A DNA stretch of 64,000 nucleotides from Zygnema cylindricum (GCA_037447655.1 JBBHKE010000237.1:29047-93046); one strand, 5' to 3'. Numbered from the stretch's first letter, positions 42,578 through 53,700 are shown. Translations and numbers: made by a program. The notes: generated from the sequence alone by a model not told the origin.

Positions 42578-43960
42578 TGCATGAGAGGCAAGCAAGCGAA
42601 CATGCATCACAACCAGCAAAGTCATGCTCACAAATATATACAACAACGGAAATAAATATGAAAAGTCAAAAAATGTATACACCATGAGAAGGAATAAAAG
42701 TGACAATGACCCAAAGAGAGAAAGGGAAGAATACTCCCCTATAGTGAAGTGGACCCAATAATTATGCTCAACCAGGAGGTAGCCACTAGGCTCTTTGGTC
42801 TTTATCACATTCCCTACAAGAGTTATCTCGTTACGACAACAAAGCATGAAATATTCCAACCGGAACAAGGGAAAATCCAATTCCGATCAAAAATACACTC
42901 CTTCCAAGCCAACCGAAATAAAAACAAGACAGAAACACACAACCAAACCGTCAAGCAACCCGAGGAAGGCACAGCAAGGTACAGATGTGCTCCCCCACGA
43001 TCTCTAATTCCACACTTCCACCAAAAGACCAAGTTTGGATGGAAGCCTTCCGGACGTGGCCTTAGGCCGCGTGGATTAAAAACATGAGCAAAAATAAAAG
43101 GGGAAATATTCTTATCGTATCTAGCCTCTATAGCTAGCAAGCAAGGAGAAGAAAGACACGTGGGCAATCGGTGAGAGAGAGAGCAAGAGAAAAGCTCTGC
43201 TGCCAAGAGAAAATTCTTGTCCAAAAGCTAAATTCTCTAAGTCTGAGAATTAGGCTAAGTAAGAGCTACGCTAGGCCTAAGCAAAATTAGCCTACGTCTA
43301 GTCTACTTTACATGCATGAAACGCCTTAAGATGTTGGCCCATAGGCGGCCAACATCGTTTGCTGTACGCCAGACAAAATCCACCGTTCGAGGGTTAAAAC
43401 CCTCCCTAACTACATGTGCGCGCGAACCTACATGGGTTCGCGACTTAAATAATTAGATAGTGTATCGAAGCGTCCCCCGGGAATCCGATGCGCTTCCAAA
43501 CGAGACTCCGCGTACATACTTCGAAATCGCGTGCATACGCACGAATCGAAGCATACCGCACAATATAAAAGGTCTAGCACGAAATACTCAAAATCGCGTC
43601 ACGTCGCCCAAACGATGTTTCGCATCCAACTTTGAAAACCGTGTACCTACGCACGAAATAAAACATATCGCACGAAATTAGTACCTTTCAACAAAAAAAC
43701 TGAAAATATGAATCGGAATTAAATCGCACGTGCGAACGAAACTTATATATGCGTAAGGAAATCGCGCGTGCATGCATAAAATCGAGCGCGCGTGCCCAAA
43801 ACCGTGCGTGCGTGCGGAATACTGAGCGTGCATGCAAAAAACCGCGCGTGCGTGAGAAATACCGCGCGTGCGTGCATGATATCGTGCGCACGCGCCGAAT
43901 ATCGCGCGTGCCGACATGATATCGTGCGCGCGAGCAATCGACACTATGGGGCATGACATA
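42578..43960. mobile_element. Unclassified 1.4-kb insertion in the 3' LTR of C
   Basis: Bounded by TGTCG direct repeats (42573-42577 and 43961-43965). The ends TGCATGAGAGGC and GGCATGACATA are not a clear LTR pair. It contains GGGTTAAAACCCTCCC and other short palindromes, and a 20-bp tandem array (43761-43940). No recognised protein. It may be a solo LTR of an unknown family or a non-autonomous element. Confidence 0.6.
43761..43940. repeat. 20-bp tandem repeat, nine units
   Basis: Units follow the pattern ATCGCGCGTGCGTGCANAAT with substitutions but no length change. The reverse strand lacks stops in all frames, so three overlapping Arg/His/Ala-rich ORFs appear. They are not evidence of a gene. 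Confidence 0.93.
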
Positions 43961-44737
43961 TGTCGCAAGTACGAAACAAAATGCGACGGGCGACATTTGA
44001 TGAATCGGACGCCGCCGGAGCTACGGAAGTTGGCGCCGTCAGTTGGATCATTTTGATGAGGGACGCGAAATCGCGTCCATCACATGATATTTATTTTGGA
44101 CGGTCCAGATTCGTTTAACAGAATTCGTAAAACTTGTGAATATTTAACAATATTTTTGCCCTGTGTATTAATGATTAATGTAGATCTGAGCTACCCTCAC
44201 ATGAAATAGAGGTATTTGATTGATTACGTACGGCTGGTATGCCTCCGTACAGTTAGTAGTAAGCTGTAGTGTATATTTGTAAGACTTAGTCATTTTTAGA
44301 CTTAGGATCTTTTTGGACAGAAACTGTTTGTTCTCCTTTTTGGGAATTTCATCTGAGAATTGCTTTCAGTTCTATAAGCAAAATTTTCTGAATTTTTGCA
44401 TGTGTGTTCCTCTTTGTGTTGGAAATATTGTGGCAAATTTGCAGACCTATTGTGAGTCTGATTTGCTTAGGGCTTCATTGTGAAGTTGGTCAGATTTATC
44501 AAAGTTCTGGCAGGCTGTTTTTCTGCAACTTTGAATGAGTGTTGTGATTATTCGGCTTGGTATTGTTATATAAAAATTGGTGAAAATACGTAGTGGCCTA
44601 AGAACTATTTGGTTGAGTTGTTTTAGCTTGGGTTGGTTATTCTGTAGAATTCTAAGTGGAATCAAAGTAGGCTGTTTTGGGGTAGTCTGTGGTGCTTCCG
44701 AGGGTACATTCATGGCTGAAAATGGCTATGAACAACA

Positions 44738-45599
44738 ATAAATTCTAGGAATTCAGGTAGAAAGAGACGAAAACAGAAAATTATCTTTTTAACTCAGAAA
44801 GAAGCAATCGGGAACATGTTAGAAAAGTTTGGCATGTCATAAGCAAAGGGGAGTGCCACCCCTATGGAATTCAGGCAGAAGTTGGAGGGTACGGAAACGG
44901 ATGGTGGTGTTTTGGTTGATGATTTCTTGGATTCATGGGAGGCATATTCTATGTCGTCCATTCCTTACAAGCAGATTGCAAGAAGCCTCATTTATGAACT
45001 GTACTCGTCCAGACATCGCCGCGACGGTTGGAGCTTTGGGCCGAAGCTTGCAAAATCCGAGGAAGTTTGATTATAAGGCAACAAAGAGAGTTCTTCGTTA
45101 TCTTGCAGGAACTCGAAATATTAGACTCCTTTTCGGTGGAGAGGAAGTCAAAATTCATACATGGAGCGATTGAGCTACGGAGATATGCCCAGCCGACGCT
45201 CCACTACTGGATACATTCTGAAGATCGGCAATAGAACTTGCTGCTGGAGGAGCAAAACTTCAGAAGGTAACAGCTCAGTCTACCATTGAGGCTGAGTACA
45301 TGGCTGCTAGCTCGACAGTTAAGGAGTTACTGTGGGTGAAGTCTCTCCTCTAATAGCTTCTCTTTATGCAATCTATACCTCAAATAGTGTGGTGTGATAA
45401 TCAGGCAACCATAGCAATTGAATCTAATCCAAGCCATCACTTTAAGAGTAAGCACATTGACATCAAGTTGCATTTTGTGAGAGAAAAGGTGATGGGAAAA
45501 GTCCTTAAATTGAGTTATTTACCGGATGTGCAAATGGTTGCTAACATGATGACAAAAACTTTGCCCGCACCCAAATTATAATTTTGTAGGGAGGCATGT
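44738..45599 (+). pseudogene. Copia RT end and RNase H, probably family B, broken
   Basis: It begins abruptly at the RT segment ILGIQVERDENRKL, then AIGNMLEKFGMS and TRPDIAATVGALGRSLQNPR. RNase H follows: TKRVLRYLAGTRNIRLLFGG, IHTWSD, STIEAEYMAAS, WCDNQATIAIESNPSHHFKS, KHIDIKLHFVREK, ANMMTKTLPAPKL. Frames change near 44990-45030, 45170 and 45330. The end is interrupted by Gypsy1 at 45600 and resumes at 52832 with the PPT and a family B LTR, so it belongs to a B element. It may be the 3' part of B2 (21784-32462). Confidence 0.88.
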
Positions 45600-46069
45600 T
45601 GTAACAGAGTAACATAGTTGAGTACTTAGTGGCTAGAAACTAGGTTGCTATAGTTGCGATTGCAGAGCAGCGCAGCTGCGATTCCAGACCAGCGCAACAT
45701 AGCAGCGTAGCAACGTAGTAGAGTAGCGTGGCAATTTAGCAGCGCAGCATAGAAATGCTGTAGAATGTAGATTGAACTGTATTGTTCTAGAAAGATATTT
45801 TGGATAGATCGCGGTTGACCGTGAAGGTCCACGTGTACAATTGTACAGTAATAGGTTGACTAGCCGACAGTTATTTTAAATAGTGGAGCAGACTTAGTGT
45901 AAGGACAAGCTCTATGAGTAGACCTTCGCAGCGAGCGCTGGATGTTGTAATCCTCTCCCGAGTAATAAAGCGCAACCTTTACTTGTCCTTGCGGTGTGTT
46001 CTTGCTCTTGCTACGAGATGATCCTTGGTATCTTCCGCTGTGCATTGTGGTATCTTTGTCCCTTTTACA
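45600..46069 (+). repeat. 5' LTR of Gypsy1
   Basis: 470 bp, TGTAACAGAG..CCTTTTACA. It contains many GCAGCG/GTAGC-type short repeats (45655-45750), an A/T-rich TATA-like TTTTAAATAG near 45873 and AATAAAG near 45964, a possible poly(A) signal. Confidence 0.92.
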
Positions 46070-46070
46070 C

Positions 46071-46083
46071 TGGTATCGGAGCT
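46071..46083 (+). other. Primer-binding site of Gypsy1
   Basis: TGGTATCGGAGCT lies one base after the LTR. It resembles the 3'-end complement of initiator tRNA-Met (TGGTATCAGAGC) with one change, the usual priming mode, unlike the half-tRNA type of the copia families here. Confidence 0.85.
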
Positions 46084-46103
46084 TAACCTCGTGACTCGAC
46101 AGC

Positions 46104-47090
46104 ATGGCTGACCACTGCGTATCCACCGCTGAAATGTTAGCGCAAGTTCTCCGGGAGTTAGAAAACGTCAGATTACATAATGCGCAACTGAGCATCACCG
46201 TCCCAACATTGGAATCTCATCTTGGTGAACGACCGCATGGAGGAGCGGAAAGAGACTTAAGGAGACCGAAATTAAGACTTCCCGACAAATTTGATAAGGC
46301 CAGGCACAAGAACCTTGACACGTGGTTGTTCTCCATTGCAAAAAATCTCGAAAACTTTCCTAGTCTATCACACCGTGAGAAGATTCACTACGCGGGTGGT
46401 CTCCTTAAAGGAGCAGCGGGAGCATGGTGGAGGACAATGGTAGAAAACGATGAGACGGCGACTGTTTGGGCTCTATTCATCCAACTCCTCCGCGACTCTT
46501 GGCAACCTGTCAATACGGTTAAGGCTGCGAGAGATAAAATTGCACTATTGAAACAACAAACTTCACTGTTGGAGTTTACACAGCGGTTTTGGATTGCAAG
46601 GTTCTAATACCTACGATGACGGAGGATGAAGGCGTGGATCGCTACGTGAAGGGGCTTAAGGCATCCATTCGTAGGGATGTGGAGCAACGGCTAGCTAAGG
46701 AAAGTACAACTCCTAGTCTCTCGGCAATCATTTAGTTTGCTGAACGGACCAATTCGGTAGACTTCACCTTCCGTAGACCATACCATTATGGGTCGAGCAG
46801 TGGCCGAGGAGGTCAACGCGACGATGGTCCGACTCCGAAGGAGCTCGGAGCAATTGATGAGGATAAGGAGGTGGTCAAGGTGATGCGGAAAAAGAAGAAG
46901 ACTACCAAAGCCAAGACGAATGACTTATCCCCCGAGGAGCTCCAACGGAGGAAGCAAAATGGTTTATGCTTCTAATGCGGTTCCCCTGACCATATGGCCC
47001 GAGAGTGCCCAAAGCGGAGAGGTTCCAAAAAGAGCAAACTTAACGTCATGCTATTAGCTGGTGAAGGAGGAGACCCTTTGATATTTTGAG
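46104..47090 (+). pseudogene. Gypsy1 gag
   Basis: ATG 46104 begins MADHCVSTAEMLAQVLRELE. The capsid helical domain includes LRLPDKFDKARHKNLDTWLF, GGLLKGAAGAWWRTMVEND and LLRDSWQPVNTVKAARDKI. After a frameshift at about 46600 it continues VDRYVKGLKASIRRDVEQRL. The nucleocapsid knuckle CF-stop-CGSPDHMARECPKR (46968-47012) has a TAA in the second loop position. Two more stops (about 46735, 47088) occur. Gag packages the RNA in the particle. Confidence 0.9.
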
Positions 47091-47533
47091 GTCGAATCGG
47101 AGTGAGCGCAGCTAGTTTCATGTTGGACTCCGGTGCATCGGGGAATTTCATCAATGAGGTGCAAAGGTTGAAGCTTCCTCTCGTGGTGCTAAAGGATCGT
47201 CAGTCGGTACAATTGGCCGACGGAAGTTCCTTTACCATTACCCTTCGTACTCCGAGGTTACGCGTCGAGATTGGGAGGTTCCAATGGTACGACACACTTC
47301 ACGTATTACCTCTTGGAGACCATGAGGTAATCTTGGGGAAGCCGTGGCTACAAAAATGGAATCGGACGATCGATTGGAGAAGTGGCGGCATGAGAATGAA
47401 GAATGGTGAAGAAGAGTTTGAGGTAAAAGCGCGAGCAGCTGGTATGGGAGCGGAAGAGGGACGCCTACTTTCGGCCTTACAGCTAAAGAGGGCAATCAAG
47501 AAGGGGGAGACGATTGGTATGGCGGTCGTCTAG
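47091..47533 (+). pseudogene. Gypsy1 protease
   Basis: FMLDSGASGNFINEVQRLKL (47118-47180) is an intact DSGA retropepsin active site. It continues VQLADGSSFTITLRTPRLRV and HEVILGKPWLQKWNRTIDW, the flap and the conserved ILG.PWL end. The 143-residue frame is open from 47102 to TAG 47533. It would process the Gag-Pol polyprotein. Confidence 0.9.
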
Positions 47534-49000
47534 CCTATAGAGGAGGCGAAGGAGGATATTCCGGAGGAATGGAAGAAGAAAGACTCCGACTTCGACTTAA
47601 AAGAAAGTGACGACATCGGAAAGACTTCTGAAGAGGCCCTGAAAGTCGTGACAAAACTTCTCGAGGAGTATGTTGATGTTTTTCCCCCGAAGCTCCCAAA
47701 ATGATTACCTTGGAACCGCGAGGTAGACCACAAGATAGAGCTTGTGCCCGGAGCGGTACCCCCGGCTAATCGGATGTACAAAATGAGTTACACCGAATTA
47801 GACGAAATCAAAAAGCAACTTGAGGAGTTTGTCAAAGCCGGAGCAATTGAACCAAGCAAGTCAGTGTATGGAGCCCCCGTCCTTTTCGTAAATAAAAAAG
47901 ATGGAGGTTTTCGTATGTGTGTGGATTACCGAGCGCTAAACAAGTTAACAATGAAGAATGCGTACCCTCTACCGAGGATAGACGAATTGTTGGATCGACT
48001 ACGAGGAGCTAAATATTTTTCGAAGATAGATTTGGGGAGCGGTTATCATCAAATCAGAATTGCCGAGGAAAATGTGGAAAAGACAGCGTTTAGAACTCGG
48101 TACGGCCATTTCCAGTTTCGAGTTATGCCATTCGGGTTGACTAATGCAGCGACAACTTTTATGCATTTGATGAATTCCATCTTTCGGCAATATTTGGACT
48201 CGTTTGTAATCCTCTTTCTAGACGACATCTTGGTGTGTAGCCGCACGCTGGAGGATCATATGAAGAATCTGCGGACGGTCCTACAAGTCCTTCGGGAGAA
48301 CCACTTGTACGCAGAAAGAAGTAAATGCAACTTCTTGAAGGAGAAAATTGATCTTCTGGGCCATGTGGTGAGCCGAAGGCATCGCAGTGGATCCGAACAA
48401 AACTAGGGCAGTGAAGGAGTAGCCGCAGCCAGCGAGCATTACGGAGTTACAGAGCTTTCTTAGATTATGCTCCTACTATCGTCGTTTTGTTGAAGAGTTC
48501 GCATAAATTGCTGCACCACTCATGGAATTACTCAAGAATGACGTGTCTTATGAGTGGAAATCGGCGCAAGGGGTAGCATTTAACACGCTAAAGGAGCGGT
48601 TGGTTACCGCCTTTGTGTTAGCTGTTCCCGACCTTGACTTGCCTTGGACGATATTCACCGACTCCAGCGATACGGCTATTGGAGCGATCTTTATACACGA
48701 TCAAGGAAGAGGCCTCCAACCCGTTGCCTACGACATTCGAAAACTAAAGGGCCACCCCTGAAAAGGAAACAATCGCAAACATAAATGCACTAGAAGTTTG
48801 GAAGTGTTACGTCCTAGGGAAGCGGATCACTGTCATCACTGATCATTACGCCCTACCGTATCTACAAATACAACCGAAGTTGTCCAAGAAAAAAGTGCGT
48901 AGGATGACGTTTCTTCAGACCTTCAGGCCATAACTCGTTATTGAGTACAAGCCGGGAAAGACAAACCCGACGGATGGGCTGTCTATGAGACCCGGCGTAG
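47534..49000 (+). pseudogene. Gypsy1 reverse transcriptase and RNase H
   Basis: RT frame 47744-48406 is open: [90 protein letters not shown] and the catalytic [10 protein letters not shown] (FLDD form). After a frame change: FLRLCSYYRRFVEEFA. RNase H: WTIFTDSSDTAIGAIF (48650-48695), VITDHYALPYL and IEYKPGKTNPTDGLS. Stops at about 47702, 48422, 48506, 48760 and 48932. Confidence 0.92.
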
Positions 49001-50570
49001 CTGCGCCGGTGACAAAGCAACGATCGCAAGCATCGCAGGATAGAAGCGCAAATTTTGTGAAAAGGAACACCGCTGCGTTAGATGCAGCGCAAGATCTAAC
49101 ACTCAGCGGAGTCACCAGTACAATACAAGTGGACAAGCAGTGGTTGAGTAGAATCAAGGCCGCTTACGACGAAGACGAGACCATAAAGGAACTCGTTAAA
49201 CGGAAGGCAATAATTCAAACCGCCAATGGTATGTGGCGATACAGACCAAGTCAGACAACCCGACTTTACGTTCCGACTAACTAAGAATTACGTCATGCAA
49301 TACTTAAAATGAGTCATGACGAACCGCTCAGCGGACATTTCGGGCGAGATAAAACAACGGCACGTGTCGCTGAGGCGTATAATTGGCCAAACATGACGCG
49401 AGACATAGCGGATTATGTTCGGACGTGTGACTCTTGTAATAGGAATAAACTGGAATTGGGGCAAAAGGGTATGTTACAACCCCTTCTGACACCAACGGCT
49501 CCTTGGGAGGCGATTTCGATGGATTTCATCGTGGCTCTTCTGTTGACTCGGGAGGGCTATGACTCTATCTTTGTCGTTGTGGATTATTTAACGAAAATGG
49601 CGCATTTTCTACCCACGATAACCACAGCCACAGCGCGGGAGGTGGCAGACTGATTCTTTCGCGAGATATTCCGTCATCACGGACTTTCGAAAAGAATCGT
49701 CAGCGACCGCGATCACAAATTCGTGAGCCACTTTTGGAGAAACCTGTTTGAGCTGTGTGGCACGAAGTTGGCCATGTCCAGAGCTTACCACCCTCAAACG
49801 GATGGTCAGTTTGAAAGGGTGAATCTTACTTTGGAGGAGGCTTTGCAGGCGTACGTATCGGTTCACCAAACGGATTGGGTGAACCATTTAACAGCAATCG
49901 AAGTGGCGTACAACACTGCGGTGCACTCGTCAACAAACGCTACACCATTCTCCCTCAATGGTCGACAGCCCATAATTCCTCAAAACTTGTTGGTAGCGGA
50001 CTGACCTACACCCGCAACCCTCGATTTTGCCAAAACGCTGCAAGGGAATCTAGAAAAAGCAGCGAAAGGCGCTCCAGCTTGCAAAGGATCGGGAAAAGTC
50101 CCAGGCCGACGCTCACCGAAAGGACATCGTTTTTCGCGTGGGTGATAAGGTTCGGCTTAGTATGGCAAATTTATCATTACCGGGTGCCCTATCTAAGAAA
50201 TTGGCACCGAAATTCACGCACCCGTTTACAGTTCTTTCACGAGTGGGAGAGGTCGCTTATAAATTGGATATACCGAGGGAGTGGCATATCCACAATGTCT
50301 TCCATGTTTCCCTTATAAAACCATTTCGCAATCGCGATACGATTTTTCCCAATTGACGGCCGAATACCCCTTTGCCGCCCATTTGGGGCACTTCGGACGA
50401 GTATGAGGTGGAAGAGATCCTTCATTCACGTCGCTCTCGTCATTCTACCTCCAGCCAATATTTGGTGCGTTGGAAGGGCTACAGCGTTGAGGATGACTCC
50501 TGGGTGGACGAGAAAGATCTACTCTCACCTGAGTTGCTGCGCCGGTTTCAGCAGAGTGAGGACACTTGGC
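49000..50570 (+). pseudogene. Gypsy1 integrase with C-terminal chromodomain
   Basis: The zinc-binding HHCC region includes SHDEPLSGHFGRDKTTARV and YVRTCDSCNRNK (49309-49450). Core: PWEAISMDFIVALL (first D), IVSDRDHKFVSHFWRNLFEL (second D, near 49700), AYHPQTDGQFERVNLTLEEA (E). The C-terminus has YKLDIPREWHIHNVFHVSLI and, after a stop, the chromodomain EYEVEEILHSRR..YLVRWKGYSVEDDSWVDEKDL (50399-50520; only short runs given). Chromodomains bind methylated histone tails and steer insertion to heterochromatin. Stops at about 49282, 49651, 50004 and 50355, plus a frameshift near 50010-50140. Confidence 0.92.
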
Positions 50571-50574
50571 TATA

Positions 50575-51046
50575 CCGGAGGGGCAATCGCAGCGGATGGG
50601 ATAAAGGAGCGAATCGCAGTGTAGCAACCATCGCAATAATATTGGGGAGGCGGCAAAGAAACGCAACGGCGATGTTACCTAACCGCAGCGCTGTGGTTGC
50701 GCAACCACCAAAGCGCAGCGTTATCGCGGTGCTGTCAGAGAATCGCAAAGGTGTCGCTACGCTGAAAAAAAAGCGCAACGGCGCAGTTGTGTCTTGCCAC
50801 ATTGGTAACGACGAACCCTCGGTGTCATCTCAACATCGGAGTTTACTAAAGGTTGGACGCTGGGATACTCTCGAACGCTGCGACCCATGGAAGACTCCAA
50901 TCGTGAAACCCTCAACCCTCCATGATAAAGCTGCCATCTGCTCTCGCAACCAACCCAGTCCGAGCAGTTTGGAGAGTGTTTCCCTCCGCACAACCAGCTT
51001 ACCTTTGCTTCTTGAATTACCTGAATTGTCTTTTACAACAGCATCC
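50575..51046 (+). other. Repeat-rich tail after the chromodomain of Gypsy1
   Basis: The frame stays open to 51133 but is a low-complexity Arg/Asn/Ser/Ala sequence built from recurring AATCGCAG, CGCAACGGC and CGCAGCG units (50588-50790). The same units fill the element's LTRs. It may be an expanded non-domain tail of integrase or the leader of the next ORF. Confidence 0.6.
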
Positions 51047-52314
51047 ATGGCGTCGTCATCCTTTCCACCACCAAAGAGGAGGAGACTGGTACGGGTGGGG
51101 CAAAGGGATGTGCTCGTCCCGATAGATTGTTAGTGGCGGCAGAGGCCATGGTAGAGGCAGATCGGAGGAGAGAGGTAGAAGCGGAGCCAGAACCGGAGGA
51201 AACAGCTAGTAGCGAGACAGGGCCGGCAAAGACCAGTTGGGGGGAGGAATCGGAAAATTTACAGGACCCTGAATACAACCCACTCCGGGAAAGGGATCAG
51301 GAGTATGAGGAAGATCATGAGCTCTCGGAGGCGGAGGAGCCAGAGCGAGAATCAACACCTCCGCCGATTGAGGAGCGCGCCTCGGATCTAGAGGTCATGC
51401 GGGAACTTAATAAGGAGAGTACCACAGATGAGCAGTCTTCTGAAAGTGCAGAAAAGAAGGCAGAGGCACAGTATCCCAGCGGTGATGATGTGTTTCTCCT
51501 TCGAGGGGGACAAGAGGACACGGGCGAAGAGAGTGAAAAGGGAGAAGAAATTCCCAATTATCTCTTTCCACTCCCTAGTGACACCCGCCATCCGGATCTC
51601 ATCTTCAGCTTTCTGAAGCGCTTTTATTGGGACCCTTCGGAGTGGCCTGAAGAGTGGCGTACTGAAAAGCCCAAGGACCCTATCTATATCCTCGCCAACG
51701 TAGCGTCATACCCGGCCTGGAATTTTATGAGGACAAAGGACTTGGGGAACAACCACAATGGTTATGTGCAGCTAAACCCCCATGCCTTGCCGTTCGTGGA
51801 GGTGGTCGAAGATCACTACCGGTACAAGATGGATGTTTCCGGGTTACTTCACCACTATCACCCGTGGGATGTCCGCCTTCACGACATCATCTCTCGTGCA
51901 GAGGTCAAATCCGAGGTACGGGCACTCAAGTTGGCCTGAAAGAATGCATTGCAGCGGGCTCGAGCGGCCAAAAAACATATTTCCTTCAAATTAAGGAAGG
52001 TAACTCGGTGGAAACCAGTAGAGGAAGTGGCAGAAGAGGAACAGCAAGCCAAGGAACCCAAAGCTCCCCAAGTTTTGGCACATGAAGCACCGGGGCGGGC
52101 GGCCATTCCGCCGCCACTGGAGGAACCAACTACGGAACCAGAGGAAGGGGAGGACCAACTTCGGGAGCGAATCACTCGGAGGCGCTTGGCAGCGGCAGAC
52201 CACCATATCGCGCTGCTGGAGACTCGATGTGAGCAGCTCCAAAATCAACTCGACACCTTGCGACAGGAATTCGAGGAGACCTATGACATACTCTGGCAGT
52301 TGCAGTTTCCCTAA
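51047..52314 (+). pseudogene. Extra 3' ORF of Gypsy1, unknown function
   Basis: The frame 51127-52314 (about 395 residues, a single TGA at 51937) lies between pol and the PPT. A possible start is ATG 51047 (MASSSFPPPKRRRL, with a basic nuclear-signal-like run) after a shift, or ATG 51148. The N-terminal half is strongly acidic (EAEPEPEETASSETGPAKTS; EESENLQDPEYNPLRERDQE). The middle has conserved-looking aromatic residues (FSFLKRFYWDPSEWPEEWRT, LLHHYHPWDVRLHDIISRAE). The C-terminus looks coiled-coil (HHIALLETRCEQLQNQLDTL). No transmembrane segment, so not a typical env. Family not recognised. Confidence 0.75.
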
Positions 52315-52345
52315 GTAAGTAAGGTTCAGCGGGACGCTGAATCCT

Positions 52346-52358
52346 TAGTGGGAGGCAC
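52346..52358 (+). other. Polypurine tract of Gypsy1
   Basis: TAGTGGGAGGCAC lies directly before the 3' LTR start TGTAACAGGG. The purine core is GTGGGAGG. Confidence 0.6.
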
Positions 52359-52826
52359 TGTAACAGGGTTACATAGTTGAGTACTTGGTGGCTAGAAACT
52401 AGGTTGCTATAGTTGCGGTTGCAGAGCAGTGCAGCTGCGATTCCAGACAAGCGCAACATAGCAGCGTAGCAACGTTGTAGAGTAGCGTAGCAATTTAGCA
52501 GCGCAACATACCAACGCTGTAGAATGTAGATTGAACTGTATTGTTCTAGAAAGATATTTGGATAGATCTCCGCTGACCGTGAAGGTCCACGGTACAATTG
52601 AACAGTAATAGGTTCACTAGCCGACAGTTAGTTTAAATAGTGGAGTAGACTTAGTGCAAGGATAGACTCTATGGGTAGACCTTCGCTGCGAGCGCTGGAT
52701 GTTGTAATCTTCTCTTCAGTAATAAAGCGCAACCTTTACTTGTCCTTGCGGTGTGTTCTTGCTGTTGCTACGAGAAGATCCTTGGTATCTTCTACTGTGC
52801 ACTGTGGTTTCTTTGTCCCTTTTACA
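52359..52826 (+). repeat. 3' LTR of Gypsy1
   Basis: 468 bp, TGTAACAGGG..CCTTTTACA. Collinear with 45600-46069 and followed at once by the duplicated CATGT. Confidence 0.93.
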
Positions 52827-52868
52827 CATGTGGGTTAAGTGACTAGTGAGTCTAAAGCTTTAAGGGAG

Positions 52869-53700
52869 TGTTGTTTTTGGAAAGCTTTAGTCCTCTCTAT
52901 TTCTGGGATGTGTGAGAGAGAGAGAGTTGTTTAGGACTTAGTTTATTTTTGGGTAAGTTGGTTCAGTATTTGCTAAAATTAGTGTGACAGTGAAATTGGG
53001 AGTTCATGGTTCAGTCACACTAGGGACACGCGTCGTCTGCTGCGAGGAATGCTTGTATGTCTTCCGTGGACATACATTCGGTAAGGACCACATGATTCTT
53101 GAGAGCACATCCACGGTGCCGAATTCGGTGATTAGACGGTTGACAGCTGCGGCCGACAACTGTTGACGAGGCGTGACTAGATCACGATAGCTCTTCTTTG
53201 TTATCGTGATCTGATTGTCGGTGTAAATATTTGTTAGAACAAAATTTTGTCTTTAGTGAATAGTGGATTAGTGCAGAATGCGTGATTCATGACATGCCTT
53301 GTGTACACAGGCATACTCACAATATTTTGTTAGACGTACGGCTAGAATGCCTTTGTATAGTTTAGTATAGCTTCATCATAAAAGTAAGACTTAGTAAATT
53401 TTGGAGATTAGGATCAAATGATATGAACACTGGACACTCAATTTTATGTAATTTCATTTCTAAATATCTCTTAGATATTTGAGCAGAATTAATTGAAATT
53501 TTGTGTGTATGTTCTTCTGTATGTTATCTATAGTGCGGTAGATTTTCAGGTCTATTGTGTCCCTCGATTGCAAGTTATTATTTGTCAAAGTTGTTGTTTT
53601 GCTATCCGTCTTTGTGGAAGCTTCCTCTCTTGATTTGTTCTATAATGACTACTGTTGCCTCTTCCTCATCTTCAGTACCAGCAGTTGTCTCAGAACAACA
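52869..53700 (+). repeat. 3' LTR of a family B copia element
   Basis: The PPT-like CTTTAAGGGAG precedes TGTTGTTTTTGGAAAGCTTTAG. The end is GTTGTCTCAGAACAACA, 832 bp. The gag start in its 3' end (ATG 53645, MTTVASSSSSVPAVVSEQQ) is untranslated in this copy. It is collinear with the three pieces of the B2 5' LTR. The 3' flank is AAAAAAACTAAG. Confidence 0.9.

Larger units (their letters stand above)
37956..44737 (+). mobile_element. Gag-only copia element C, with insertions in both LTRs
   Basis: LTRs (37956-40335 and 42274-44737) flank 1.94 kb that has a PBS, a gag and a PPT but no protease, integrase, RT or RNase H. Each LTR carries a different inserted sequence with its own 5-bp duplication, so the ancestral LTR was about 1.06-1.08 kb. 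The element flanks (ACTTG left, ATAAA right) do not match, and the two sides belong to different host elements. A deletion or recombination has therefore altered at least one edge. Confidence 0.85.
42274..44737 (+). repeat. 3' LTR of element C
   Basis: It starts TGTTGGTTTTTGGAAACC right after the PPT and ends ATGGCTGAAAATGGC..GAACAACA. It is collinear with the 5' LTR except for an insertion at 42578-43960. Without it the length is about 1.08 kb. Confidence 0.88.
45600..52826 (+). mobile_element. Gypsy1: Ty3/gypsy chromovirus with an extra 3' ORF
   Basis: LTRs (45600-46069 and 52359-52826) and a perfect 5-bp duplication CATGT (45595-45599, 52827-52831) define a 7.2-kb element inserted in a copia 3' end. 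Order: PBS, gag, protease, RT, RNase H, integrase with chromodomain, then an extra ORF, PPT and LTR. All domains are recognisable, but each carries a few stops or frameshifts. The LTRs differ at roughly 30-40 positions by eye, so it is not a recent insertion. Confidence 0.95.

Noticed and set aside
43678-43996. Overlapping Arg/His/Ala-rich reverse ORFs
   Set aside because: They follow from a 20-bp tandem repeat that lacks stop trinucleotides; three frames are open at once, with no start context or domain.
51047-52314. An envelope gene making Gypsy1 an endogenous retrovirus
   Set aside because: The ORF lacks a signal peptide and a transmembrane segment; it is acidic with a coiled coil.
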